Assembly: GCA_900553005.1 (NCBI GenBank)
Contig: USBU01000057.1
Span: 1-7,276, forward strand
Length of the DNA: 7,276 nt
Source: an uncultured Eubacteriales bacterium
Lineage (GTDB): Bacteria > Bacillota > Clostridia > Christensenellales > Pumilibacteraceae
Direction of reading: 5' to 3'
Shown: piece after piece, positions 1-6,428 of the stretch
Layout: the number at the start of each line of letters is the position of its first letter
Numbering within the stretch: position 1 is the stretch's first letter
Position numbers and translations under genes: made by a program
The notes under the pieces: generated by a model
What the model was told of the DNA's origin: nothing
What the model saw: only the letters and a program-made list of their open reading frames with translations
The model's database searches: none

Positions 1-50
1 GATCTACACCTATTAAGTCGTCGGCAGCGTCAGATGTGTATAAGAGACAG
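1..50. other. Illumina Nextera i5-side adapter (synthetic, not genomic)
   Basis: Positions 1-9 (GATCTACAC) are the end of the P5 flow-cell sequence. Positions 10-17 (CTATTAAG) sit exactly where the 8-base i5 index belongs and match my memory of Nextera XT index S518. Positions 18-31 (TCGTCGGCAGCGTC) are the read-1 primer segment, and 32-50 are the 19-bp Tn5 mosaic end AGATGTGTATAAGAGACAG. All parts are in library order, so this is untrimmed adapter and genomic DNA starts at 51. Confidence 0.99.
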
Positions 51-52
51 TT

Positions 53-1618
53 ATCGGACAGTTTGGAGTCGGGTTTTATTCGGCGTTTATGGTTGCTAAA
101 AAAATCGAAGTGCTCAGCCGCGCTTACGGCTCTGAGGAAGCCTTTAAATGGGTAAGCTCGGGGGCCGAAGGCTATACGGTTGAGGCGGCCGAAAAGGAGC
201 ATATCGGCACTGAGATAAAGCTGTATATGCGCGACAAGGACGAGGACTGCGATTACGACGAATTCCTGCAGGAGTATTTCCTGAAAAATCTTATAAAAAA
301 GTATTCGGATTACATCCGTTATCCGATAGTTATGGACGTGACCAAAAGCCGCGTTAAGGAAAATCCGGATAAAAAGGAAGGCGATAAGGACGAGTACGAA
401 ACCTATACCGAGTCCGAAACGCTTAACAGCATGGTGCCGTTGTGGAAAAAGAAAAAGACTGAAATTACGGCCGAGCAGTACAATGACTTTTACAAGAGCA
501 AGTTCCATGATTTTTCAGATCCGATAAAGACGTTCCATTTCAATATAGAGGGCAATATAAATTATACCGCGTTGCTGTTTATACCCGAGCATACGCCTTT
601 CGATTATTATCAGAAGGATTATCAGAAAGGCTTGCAGCTTTACTCCAACGGCGTGCTTATAATGGATAAATGTTCGGATTTGATTCCGGACTGCTTCGGC
701 TTTATCAAGGGCGTGGTTGACAGTCAGGATCTGTCGCTTAATATTTCGCGTGAGATGCTTCAGCACGACCGTCAGCTTAAGGCGATTGCAGGAGGACTGG
801 AAAAAAAGCTGGTGGCGGAGCTTAAAAAATTTATGGAAAGCGACCGCGAAACCTACGATAAATTCTTTAAGGAATTCGGACTAAGCCTTAAGTTCGGCGT
901 TTACAATAACTTCGGGCTTAAAAAAGAGGAGCTTAAGGATCTGCTGCTGTTCCATTCCTCGACCGAGGATAAGCAGGTTTCCTTTAAGGAGTACGTGGGC
1001 CGCATGAAGGCCGACCAGAAATATATCTATTACGCATGCGGCGACAGCGTAGAAAAAATCGCCAGACTGCCGCAAACCGAATTGTTGAAGGAAAAGGGGT
1101 ACGAAATTCTTTATATGCCGGACAACGTCGATGAGTTTGTCGTTAAAACTCTGACGTCTTATGAGGATAAGGAATTCCGTTCGGCCGGAGCCAAGGATCT
1201 GGGACTGGAGAGCGAAGCCGAAAAGGAGGATATAAAGAATAAATCCGAGGAAAACAAGGAAATGTTCGATTTTATCCGCGACGCGCTGAACGGCGCGGTC
1301 AAGGAAGTAAGGCTTTCTTCGCGTATGAAGAATAATGCGGTATGCCTTACGGCCGACGGCGAGGTTTCCTTGGAGATGGAAAAAGTGTTCAAATCCATGA
1401 AAAACGCTTCTCCCGTGCCCGTCTCGGCGGAAAAGGTATTGGAGCTTAATCCAGATCACAAACTGTTCGGTAAGCTTAAACAGCTTTTTGAAACGGATAA
1501 AGATAAGCTTAAAAGCTATGCAAAGCTGTTGTACGCGGAAGCGCTTATTACCGAGGGTATGGAAATCGAAAAACCAGACGAATTCGTTTCCGTTCTGACA
1601 GACGTATTGAGCGAGTAA
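53..1618 (+). CDS. htpG: Chaperone HtpG (bacterial Hsp90), 5'-truncated at the contig edge
   Basis: Cytosolic ATP-dependent Hsp90 chaperone that works as a homodimer in folding and stress protection. The frame is open from the adapter junction: codons from 53 read IGQFGVGFYSAFMVA, the conserved Hsp90 ATP-lid block. The ATG at 89 is therefore an internal Met and not the start. About 110-120 N-terminal residues, with most of the GHKL ATP pocket, are missing; 521 residues remain. In this partial numbering, a charged Lys/Asp/Glu linker lies at about 99-125. The middle domain carries DSQDLSLNISREMLQ at 223-237, where Arg233 corresponds to the conserved Arg that contacts the ATP gamma-phosphate. 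The C-terminal dimerisation domain carries ELNPDHKLF at 464-472. The C-terminus is natural (TAA) and an intrinsic terminator follows 13 bases later, so htpG ends its transcript here. Its promoter is outside the window. Family assignment is very secure. Confidence 0.98.
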   Translation: MGQFGVGFYSAFMVAKKIEVLSRAYGSEEAFKWVSSGAEGYTVEAAEKEHIGTEIKLYMRDKDEDCDYDEFLQEYFLKNLIKKYSDYIRYPIVMDVTKSRVKENPDKKEGDKDEYETYTESETLNSMVPLWKKKKTEITAEQYNDFYKSKFHDFSDPIKTFHFNIEGNINYTALLFIPEHTPFDYYQKDYQKGLQLYSNGVLIMDKCSDLIPDCFGFIKGVVDSQDLSLNISREMLQHDRQLKAIAGGLEKKLVAELKKFMESDRETYDKFFKEFGLSLKFGVYNNFGLKKEELKDLLLFHSSTEDKQVSFKEYVGRMKADQKYIYYACGDSVEKIARLPQTELLKEKGYEILYMPDNVDEFVVKTLTSYEDKEFRSAGAKDLGLESEAEKEDIKNKSEENKEMFDFIRDALNGAVKEVRLSSRMKNNAVCLTADGEVSLEMEKVFKSMKNASPVPVSAEKVLELNPDHKLFGKLKQLFETDKDKLKSYAKLLYAEALITEGMEIEKPDEFVSVLTDVLSE

Positions 1619-1630
1619 AAATAAATAAAT

Positions 1631-1658
1631 GCCGGTCTTGAACAGGCCGGCTTTTTTT
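1631..1658 (+). terminator. Rho-independent terminator of htpG
   Basis: Stem GCCGGTCT pairs with AGGCCGGC (one G-U pair) around a 5-base loop at 1631-1651, followed directly by seven T residues at 1652-1658. It lies 13 bases after the htpG stop and separates htpG from the regulator/exporter operon. Confidence 0.93.
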
Positions 1659-1756
1659 ATGGCGTAAAGCGGCCGCGCTTATTGGCAAACGGTTTAAAGC
1701 GAAACATTGTGCCGGTTTTGTGAAATAATTTTCATCTTTTACAACCTTCGGCGCGC

Positions 1757-1784
1757 TTGACAATATAATGTATATCGTTATAAT
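1757..1784 (+). promoter_or_regulatory. Near-consensus sigma-A promoter of the marR-ABC operon
   Basis: A perfect -35 TTGACA at 1757-1762 and a perfect -10 TATAAT at 1779-1784 are separated by 16 bp. The predicted transcription start is near 1791, about 75 bases before the marR start codon. A promoter this strong ahead of a MarR-type repressor fits a unit kept low by repression. Spacing is one base below the usual 17. Confidence 0.85.
1764..1782. promoter_or_regulatory. Candidate MarR operator: 19-bp imperfect palindrome over the promoter spacer and -10
   Basis: TATAATG-TATAT-CGTTATA is an inverted repeat: the right arm's reverse complement TATAACG differs from the left arm at one position. 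It covers most of the -35/-10 spacer and four bases of the -10, where a dimeric repressor would block RNA polymerase. MarR dimers typically bind AT-rich palindromes of about this size, and the MarR gene lies directly downstream. AT-rich sequence gives such repeats by chance, so confidence is moderate. Confidence 0.45.
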
Positions 1785-1788
1785 AATT

Positions 1789-1830
1789 ACCGTGATAAAT
1801 AATTCGCGCGTGCAGCGGATTATTTACGGT
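1789..1830 (+). promoter_or_regulatory. Long stem-loop at the predicted 5' end of the marR-ABC mRNA
   Basis: ACCGT (1789-1793) pairs with ACGGT (1826-1830). After a 3-base GAT bulge, AAATAATTCGC (1797-1807) pairs with GCGGATTATTT (1815-1825) with one G-U pair, leaving a 7-base loop at 1808-1814. That is 16 base pairs starting at or next to the predicted transcription start. No T-run follows, so it is not a terminator, and the ribosome binding site lies 20 bases further on and is not enclosed. It may stabilise the mRNA 5' end, act in regulation, or serve as a second DNA operator. Confidence 0.6.
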
Positions 1831-1849
1831 TAAAAAATATAACAATATC

Positions 1850-1856
1850 AGGAGGG
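1850..1856 (+). promoter_or_regulatory. Ribosome binding site of the MarR gene
   Basis: AGGAGGG is a near-perfect Shine-Dalgarno sequence nine bases before the ATG at 1866. It supports that start and Bacillota-type translation signals. Confidence 0.9.
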
Positions 1857-1865
1857 CATAAAAAT

Positions 1866-2315
1866 ATGACCGATTTTCCAGAAAGGGTGCATTCGCTTGT
1901 GCGCGCAGTTCACGGTAAAATCATGCAGATACTGTTTATGCCGCTTAAAGACATAGGTTTGACGCCGCCGCAAATGTTTACGTTGCGCGCCATAGCCAAG
2001 CTTGGCGGCCGTGTGACGGTGGGCGAGGTCTGTCGTGCGCTTAATACGCCGCTTTCCAATACAACCAATATCTGCTTGCGGCTGGAGTCGCTTGGACTTG
2101 TAAAGCGCACGCGCGACGCAAACGACCGGCGTAAAGTGCGGATTACTCTTACCGATAAGGGTAAAAATTCTATGCTTAATACGGAGGAAGTGTTTTCAAG
2201 ACTTAACGAGGCTATGGACGGCGGCTTTGACGAAGCCGGGCGCGAGCAGGTGCTGGGCGGACTTACGCTACTGGACGGGTGGCTGGAAAAATATCTTGCA
2301 ACGGAGAAAAGCTGA
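1866..2315 (+). CDS. MarR-family winged-helix transcriptional regulator
   Basis: A 149-residue, soluble, presumably dimeric DNA-binding protein of normal MarR length. An N-terminal dimerisation helix (about 1-28) is followed by the winged helix: the TPPQMFTLRAIAK helix near 33-45, the recognition helix around 62-77 (PLSNTTNICLRLESLGLV), and the beta-wing RTRDANDRRKVRITLTDKG at 81-99. The wing holds the family's conserved DxRR pattern (Asp87-Arg88-Arg89 within NDRR). A C-terminal helix (about 103-145) completes the dimer interface. It is the first gene of a unit with two ABC exporter subunits. The common logic for such a cassette is that the regulator represses its own operon until a toxic ligand releases it; a 19-bp palindrome in the promoter is a plausible site. 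Two cysteines (56, 70) are visible, but nothing marks it as an OhrR-type redox sensor. The ligand cannot be read from sequence. Confidence 0.95.
   Translation: MTDFPERVHSLVRAVHGKIMQILFMPLKDIGLTPPQMFTLRAIAKLGGRVTVGEVCRALNTPLSNTTNICLRLESLGLVKRTRDANDRRKVRITLTDKGKNSMLNTEEVFSRLNEAMDGGFDEAGREQVLGGLTLLDGWLEKYLATEKS
2303..2306 (+). promoter_or_regulatory. Ribosome binding site of the first ABC subunit, inside the marR 3' end
   Basis: GGAG (in ACGGAGAAAA) precedes the ATG at 2318 by 11 bases and lies within the last codons of marR. It supports the start at 2318 over the in-frame GTG at 2279 and suggests translational coupling to marR. Confidence 0.6.
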
Positions 2316-2317
2316 AT

Positions 2318-4078
2318 ATGAAGAAAAAGAAAATTTCATTCTATTATCTTAAATACTGGTATCTCATATTGGCGGCCGTGGCGCTGTTGGTCATTCAGGC
2401 GCTTTGCGATCTCGAGCTTCCGACTTATATGCAGCATATCGTAAACACTCTTACCGATTTATCCGTCAGCGATAAAACCGGCCTGATACTTAAATACGGC
2501 GGAGTAATGCTGGCTTACGCCGCTGCGGTTACCGTTTGCTCGGTGGCGGTCGGCTACATTGCGGCGGCGCTAGGTTCGCGTGCGTCAAGAGACATGCGCC
2601 GCGATATATTTTGCAAGGTTTCCGACTTTTCTGCGGCGGAAATAGATAAATTTACCGTATCGTCGCTTATCACGCGCAGTACTAACGATATAACTCAGAT
2701 TCAGAACTTTTCTATTATGCTGATACGCATGGTCATTTACGCGCCTATCATTGCTGCCGGCGGCATCGTAAAGGCGATCAATCTTACCTCTAACATGAGT
2801 TATATGCTTTGGGTGATAGTTGCCGCCGTCGCGCTTGTACTTATTTCCATAATTATCATGCTGGCCGTTGTGCAGCCTAAATTTATAAAGCTGCAAAATC
2901 TGATAGATAAGCTTAACGGCGTGGCGAGGGAAGGCTTAAACGGCATGATGGTAGTGCGCGCGTTTAATACCGTCAGTCATGAGGAGCAGCGCTTTGACGA
3001 CGTAAACAAGGAGCTGACCTCTGTTAATATCTTTACAAACCGCGTAATGGCCGGGCTTTTTCCCATAGTGAATATCGCAATGAACGGCGTGTCCGTGGCG
3101 GTAGTTTGGATTGCGGCTTACTTTGCGTCTGACGTGACCGACGTCGCGGCCATGATGGCGTTTATGAGTTATGCGATTCAGATAGTCATGTCGTTTATGG
3201 TCATAACAATGGTATTCGTGCTGGCGCCGCGCGCCTTCGTATCGGCACGGCGTGTGCGCGACGTTCTGAATGAGGAAATAAGCGTCCGCAATCTTCCCGG
3301 CGCCGTCGAGGCAAAAAATATTCGCGGCGAGCTGGAATTCGATAACGTAAGCTTTCGCTATAAGGGCGCGGAGGAAAACGTTATAAGCAATATTTCCTTC
3401 AAATGTTCTCCCGGAGAAACGACTGCGATAATCGGCGCTACGGGCAGCGGCAAATCGACGCTTATTAAGCTGATTCCAAGGCTTTACGACGTTACCGAGG
3501 GCTGCATACGTTTGGACGGCAGGGACGTAAGGGAATATACTTTGGAGTCGCTGCGCGACAACGTAGCCTACGTATTGCAGAAAAACCTTCTGTTTTCCGG
3601 CACGATAGAAAGCAATATAAAGTTTGCGGACGAGGACGCGGCCGACGGCGACGATCGCATGAAACGCAGTGCGGAAATCGCTCAGGCGACCGAATTTATT
3701 TCCGAAAAAGACGACGGCTTTCAAAGCGAAATCGTTCAGGGCGGCGGCAACGTTTCGGGCGGACAGAAGCAAAGGCTTTCCATTGCCCGCGCGCTCTATA
3801 AAAATTCGCCGCTGCTGGTATTCGACGACAGCTTTTCGGCGCTGGATTTTAAAACCGACGCAAAGCTTCGCGCGGCAATAAAAAGCAGCGAGGGGGGCAA
3901 AAACGTGCTGATTGTCGCGCAGCGCGTCGGCACTATAATGAATGCCGACCGAATAATCGTACTGGACGAGGGACGCATCGCAGGTCTCGGCACGCATAAG
4001 GAGCTTATGAAGACTTGTCGGGTGTACGCGGATATCGCCCGCTCGCAGTTATCGGAGGAGGAGCTTAAAAATGAGTAA
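2318..4078 (+). CDS. Heterodimeric ABC exporter, half-transporter 1 (degenerate-site subunit)
   Basis: A 586-residue half-transporter: a six-helix type I exporter membrane domain, then an ATPase domain. Hydrophobic segments lie near 13-30, 62-84, 135-152, 162-185, 246-268 and 277-301. The ATPase domain (about 335-580) shows Walker A GATGSGKST 373-381, Q-loop Gln421, signature VSGGQ 479-483 and Walker B LLVFDD 499-504. Asp504 replaces the usual catalytic Glu and Gln535 (VAQRVGTI) replaces the switch His, the hallmark of the non-hydrolysing site in heterodimers such as TM287/288 or BmrCD. Its intact SGGQ completes the partner's active site. The ATG at 2318 lies two bases past the marR stop; an in-frame GTG at 2279 would add 13 hydrophilic residues inside marR and is less likely. 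Its end overlaps the next gene by eight bases. Probable role: multidrug or amphiphile export; the substrate cannot be told from sequence. Confidence 0.96.
   Translation: MKKKKISFYYLKYWYLILAAVALLVIQALCDLELPTYMQHIVNTLTDLSVSDKTGLILKYGGVMLAYAAAVTVCSVAVGYIAAALGSRASRDMRRDIFCKVSDFSAAEIDKFTVSSLITRSTNDITQIQNFSIMLIRMVIYAPIIAAGGIVKAINLTSNMSYMLWVIVAAVALVLISIIIMLAVVQPKFIKLQNLIDKLNGVAREGLNGMMVVRAFNTVSHEEQRFDDVNKELTSVNIFTNRVMAGLFPIVNIAMNGVSVAVVWIAAYFASDVTDVAAMMAFMSYAIQIVMSFMVITMVFVLAPRAFVSARRVRDVLNEEISVRNLPGAVEAKNIRGELEFDNVSFRYKGAEENVISNISFKCSPGETTAIIGATGSGKSTLIKLIPRLYDVTEGCIRLDGRDVREYTLESLRDNVAYVLQKNLLFSGTIESNIKFADEDAADGDDRMKRSAEIAQATEFISEKDDGFQSEIVQGGGNVSGGQKQRLSIARALYKNSPLLVFDDSFSALDFKTDAKLRAAIKSSEGGKNVLIVAQRVGTIMNADRIIVLDEGRIAGLGTHKELMKTCRVYADIARSQLSEEELKNE
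4054..4060 (+). promoter_or_regulatory. Ribosome binding site of the second ABC subunit, inside the first
   Basis: GGAGGAG, in the purine-rich run TCGGAGGAGGAG near the 3' end of the first subunit's gene, lies 10 bases before the ATG at 4071. This fixes the start and couples translation of the two subunits, as expected for equal production of a heterodimer. In protein 1 the same bases encode its Ser-Glu-Glu-Glu-Leu tail. Confidence 0.85.
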
Positions 4079-6113
4079 CGTCAAGACTAATCACCCTCCG
4101 CGCGGGCCTATGGGCGGAGGACCGGCGGCTATGCGGCCGGGAGAAAAGGCTAAAAATTTCAAGGGAACCTTAGGTAAACTTATCAAGTATATGCGCGTTT
4201 CGTTGCCGGCTATACTTGTATCGCTGTTGTTTGCGGCGGCGGCCGTTATTCTTACGCTTAATATACCTAATCTGCTGGGAGACAGCACCGATAAGCTTAT
4301 AGAAGGTTTTATGCAAAAGCAGGTTTATTCTCAGATAGACGATACTATCAGGGATAATCCCGATATTCCTTACGACGGAATCGCTCAGCTTGCTTCAGCA
4401 GCCGGGATAACTACTTTCGACGAGCTGTTTGAGCTGATGAAGGACAGCGGCGCCATAACCGACGCCGAAATCGATGAATTTAAAACCGGTTTGGGAGATT
4501 ATGCGGACGGCGTATTTTCCATGAGCCTAAGCGCTGCGCCGACTATCGACGTGGACGCGATAATCAAGCTGCTTACGATAATTACCGTACTTATATTCGT
4601 TTCGGCGGCAATATCATACGCGCAGTCGTTTATTTTGGCCGGAGTCGCGCAAAAAACGTCTTACCGGCTGCGCCGCGACATCGACGAGAAGATAAACAAG
4701 CTGCCGCTTAAATATTACGACAATACGACTAACGGCAACGTGCTAAGCTATCTAACCAACGATGTGGACGCGATTTCAACAACGCTTAACCAAAGCCTGT
4801 CTCAGCTTATCAGCTCGGTCACGACGATAATAGGCGTGCTGATCATGATGCTGCGCATCAGCTGGATTATGTCCGGCGTCGCCGTCCTTATCGTGCCGGT
4901 TTCGCTTGCTCTTATTGCGCTGGTGATTAAATTCAGTCAAAAGTATTTCCGCCGTCAGCAGGCCGCGCTGGCGGATGTAAACGGTCACATCGAGGAAATG
5001 TACGCCGGCAACAAGGTGATTCAGCTGTATAACTGGCAGGATGAATCGGTTTCAAAATTTGTCGATTACAATAACGAGCTGGCGGCGACGGCTCAGAAAT
5101 CGCAGTTTCTGTCCGGACTTATGCATCCTATTATGAATTTTGTGGGAAATATAGGTTACGTCGTGACCTGCGTTCTGGGCGGCGTGCTTACGGCCAAGGG
5201 CAGTATTACGGTAGGCAATATACAGGCGTTTATCACGTATATACGGCAATTCAATCAGCCGGTAGGTCAGGTCGCCAATATAGCGAATACGCTCCAGTCC
5301 ACAGTAGCCGCCGCCGAGCGTGTTTTCGGATTTATCGAGGCGGAGGACGAGGCGGAAACGGGAGATGCAATTCCGCAAAATGTTCGGGGAGACGTGGAAT
5401 TTAAAAATGTACGCTTCGGCTACGATCCGGAAAATATAATAATCAAGGATTTTTCGTCAAAGGTTAAAGCCGGGCAGAAAATTGCAATAGTAGGTCCCAC
5501 GGGCGCGGGAAAAACGACCGTCGTCAAGCTGCTTATGAGGTATTACGAGCTTAACGGAGGGCAGATTTTACTGGACGGACGCGATATTACCGAGTTTAAG
5601 CGTTCGGCGCTGAGGGACGAGTTCGGAATGGTTTTACAGGATACCTGGCTTTACAGCGGGACGATTATGGATAACATAAGATACGGGCGGCTGGACGCCA
5701 GCGACGAGGAGGTTATCGCGGCGGCAAAGCTTGCCAGCGCGGATCACTTTATACGGACACTTGACGGCGGCTATGGATTTGTCATCAACGAGGAGGCCGA
5801 TAATATTTCGCAGGGACAAAAACAGCTGCTTACCATTGCCCGCGCATTGTTATCCGACCCTAAGGTTCTTATTCTTGACGAGGCGACCAGTTCTGTGGAT
5901 ACCCGTACCGAGCAGTTGATTCAAAAGGCGATGGAGACGCTTATGGAAGGCAGAACAAGCTTTATTATAGCGCATCGTTTGTCAACTATCACAAATGCGG
6001 ACAAGATACTTGTCATGCGCGACGGCGATATAATAGAGCAGGGTACGCATGAGCAGCTTATGAAAGCAAAAGGTTTTTACGAGCAGCTTTATTCCAGTCA
6101 GTTCGATAAATAG
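4071..6113 (+). CDS. Heterodimeric ABC exporter, half-transporter 2 (catalytic-site subunit, enlarged outer loop)
   Basis: A 680-residue half-transporter, about 100 residues longer than partner 1. The N-terminus (about 8-32) is Pro/Gly/Met-rich and then basic, as in many TM288/YfiC-like subunits. TM1 is near 45-66 and TM2 near 165-190. Between them is a roughly 98-residue, acidic, mostly helical-looking segment (67-164) that by type I topology lies outside the membrane. Further helices lie near 243-262, 265-288, 352-372 and 382-402. ATPase motifs: Walker A GPTGAGKTT 475-483, Q-loop Gln523, Walker B VLILDE 599-604 with the catalytic Glu604, D-loop SSVD 607-610, switch His635. The signature is ISQGQ (579-583) instead of LSGGQ. 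The intact Glu/His with a faulty signature mirror partner 1, so this subunit carries the active site's Walker motifs. The stop (TAG) is followed by a strong terminator. Probable drug/lipid/peptide efflux; substrate unknown. Confidence 0.96.
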   Translation: MSNVKTNHPPRGPMGGGPAAMRPGEKAKNFKGTLGKLIKYMRVSLPAILVSLLFAAAAVILTLNIPNLLGDSTDKLIEGFMQKQVYSQIDDTIRDNPDIPYDGIAQLASAAGITTFDELFELMKDSGAITDAEIDEFKTGLGDYADGVFSMSLSAAPTIDVDAIIKLLTIITVLIFVSAAISYAQSFILAGVAQKTSYRLRRDIDEKINKLPLKYYDNTTNGNVLSYLTNDVDAISTTLNQSLSQLISSVTTIIGVLIMMLRISWIMSGVAVLIVPVSLALIALVIKFSQKYFRRQQAALADVNGHIEEMYAGNKVIQLYNWQDESVSKFVDYNNELAATAQKSQFLSGLMHPIMNFVGNIGYVVTCVLGGVLTAKGSITVGNIQAFITYIRQFNQPVGQVANIANTLQSTVAAAERVFGFIEAEDEAETGDAIPQNVRGDVEFKNVRFGYDPENIIIKDFSSKVKAGQKIAIVGPTGAGKTTVVKLLMRYYELNGGQILLDGRDITEFKRSALRDEFGMVLQDTWLYSGTIMDNIRYGRLDASDEEVIAAAKLASADHFIRTLDGGYGFVINEEADNISQGQKQLLTIARALLSDPKVLILDEATSSVDTRTEQLIQKAMETLMEGRTSFIIAHRLSTITNADKILVMRDGDIIEQGTHEQLMKAKGFYEQLYSSQFDK

Positions 6114-6153
6114 TTTTTACGCTTTAAGATTCGGTAACGTTATATCGAATGTA

Positions 6154-6192
6154 GCTTGCTATACCTTGCTGAGAGGCATAGCAAGCTTTTTT
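6154..6192 (+). terminator. Rho-independent terminator of the marR-ABC operon
   Basis: The nine-base perfect stem GCTTGCTAT (6154-6162) / ATAGCAAGC (6178-6186) is followed by six T residues at 6187-6192. Within the 15-base loop, CCT and AGG can add a second short stem. It lies 40 bases after the stop of the second ABC subunit. Confidence 0.93.
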
Positions 6193-6289
6193 ATTTGTTG
6201 CAAAAAAAATCCGTAAATCGTATTTTTACCCGGTATAAATCATCCTACGTAATCATCGCAACGACAGATAAATAATATTCGTGATTCCG

Positions 6290-6307
6290 GCGCATTCATA
6301 TATGCGC
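6290..6307. repeat. Inverted repeat GCGCAT-N6-ATGCGC
   Basis: Perfect six-base arms around TCATAT, in noncoding DNA about 120 bases before the HTH gene. It could be a regulator binding site; nothing else supports a function. Confidence 0.35.
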
Positions 6308-6343
6308 ATATTTGGCGGCTTAGGTTGTCTGCGTGAATTTATG

Positions 6344-6357
6344 CGATATTTTTATCG
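6344..6357. repeat. Inverted repeat CGATA-TTTT-TATCG
   Basis: Perfect five-base arms around TTTT, 34 bases upstream of a possible extended -10 at 6391-6399. The position would suit an operator for the HTH protein encoded just downstream. Arms this short are common by chance. Confidence 0.3.
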
Positions 6358-6390
6358 TGTAACGTACAATCAGCCCCTTGTCAATTAGTC

Positions 6391-6399
6391 TGTTATTAT
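6391..6399 (+). promoter_or_regulatory. Possible extended -10 promoter of the HTH gene
   Basis: TG-T-TATTAT fits the TGnTATAAT extended -10 pattern and would start transcription near 6406, just ahead of the ribosome binding site at 6414. The nearest -35-like TTGTCA (6378-6383) is only 10 bp away, too close to pair with it. Confidence 0.3.
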
Positions 6400-6413
6400 T
6401 AAAAAAACGACAT

Positions 6414-6419
6414 GGGGAG
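6414..6419 (+). promoter_or_regulatory. Ribosome binding site that sets the GTG start of the HTH gene
   Basis: GGGGAG lies nine bases before the GTG at 6429. No comparable site precedes the upstream in-frame TTG (6378) or the downstream ATG (6465), so GTG is preferred. Confidence 0.7.
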
Positions 6420-6428
6420 AGCGGCCGC

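Larger units (their letters stand above)
6114..6428. other. 315-base noncoding interval between the ABC operon and the HTH gene
   Basis: It contains the ABC operon terminator (6154-6192), then AT-rich sequence with no convincing ORF or RNA gene. Two small inverted repeats stand out: GCGCAT/ATGCGC at 6290-6307 and CGATA-TTTT-TATCG at 6344-6357. A weak promoter-like pair, TTGCAA (6198-6203) and TATTTT (6221-6226) with 17-bp spacing, and an extended -10 (TGTTATTAT, 6391-6399) are possible promoters for the HTH gene. Confidence 0.6.

Noticed and set aside
32..50. Tn5 mosaic ends at both edges, suggesting a natural Tn5-like transposon spanning the window
   Set aside because: Each mosaic end is joined to Illumina primer, index and flow-cell sequence in library order, and there is no transposase or resistance gene between them. 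They are library adapters.
89..91. ATG as the start of htpG
   Set aside because: The same frame upstream encodes the conserved Hsp90 block IGQFGVGFYSAF right up to the adapter junction, so this Met is internal and the gene is 5'-partial.
881..1459. Minus-strand open frame (192 codons) opposite htpG
   Set aside because: A shadow of the conserved htpG coding sequence, with no domain or ribosome binding site.
1667..1680. Inverted repeat AAGCG-GCCG-CGCTT and GCGGCCGC (NotI) sites here and at 6421
   Set aside because: The arms are short with no T-run or promoter context, and the restriction-site match is expected by chance in this base composition; it gives no sign of cloning.
1789..1830. Leader hairpin read as an attenuator or intrinsic terminator
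   Set aside because: The stem is followed by TAAAAAATAT on the plus strand and lacks a T-run on the minus strand too, so it cannot be a standard intrinsic terminator.
2279..2317. GTG start giving a 599-residue first ABC subunit
   Set aside because: It would add 13 residues (MAGKISCNGEKLN) encoded inside marR with no homology to exporter N-termini. The ATG at 2318 has a GGAG upstream and starts the usual MKKKK-type N-terminus.
2936..3997. Long minus-strand open frame (353 codons) opposite the first ABC gene
   Set aside because: It lies entirely antisense to a gene with full ABC motifs, has a composition typical of reverse-frame shadows (rich in Arg, His, Tyr), and shows no recognisable domain or start signal.
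6378..6428. TTG start giving a 129-residue HTH protein
   Set aside because: No ribosome binding site precedes it, and the added residues are coded by AT-rich leader and the Shine-Dalgarno region itself. GTG 6429 has GGGGAG at proper spacing.
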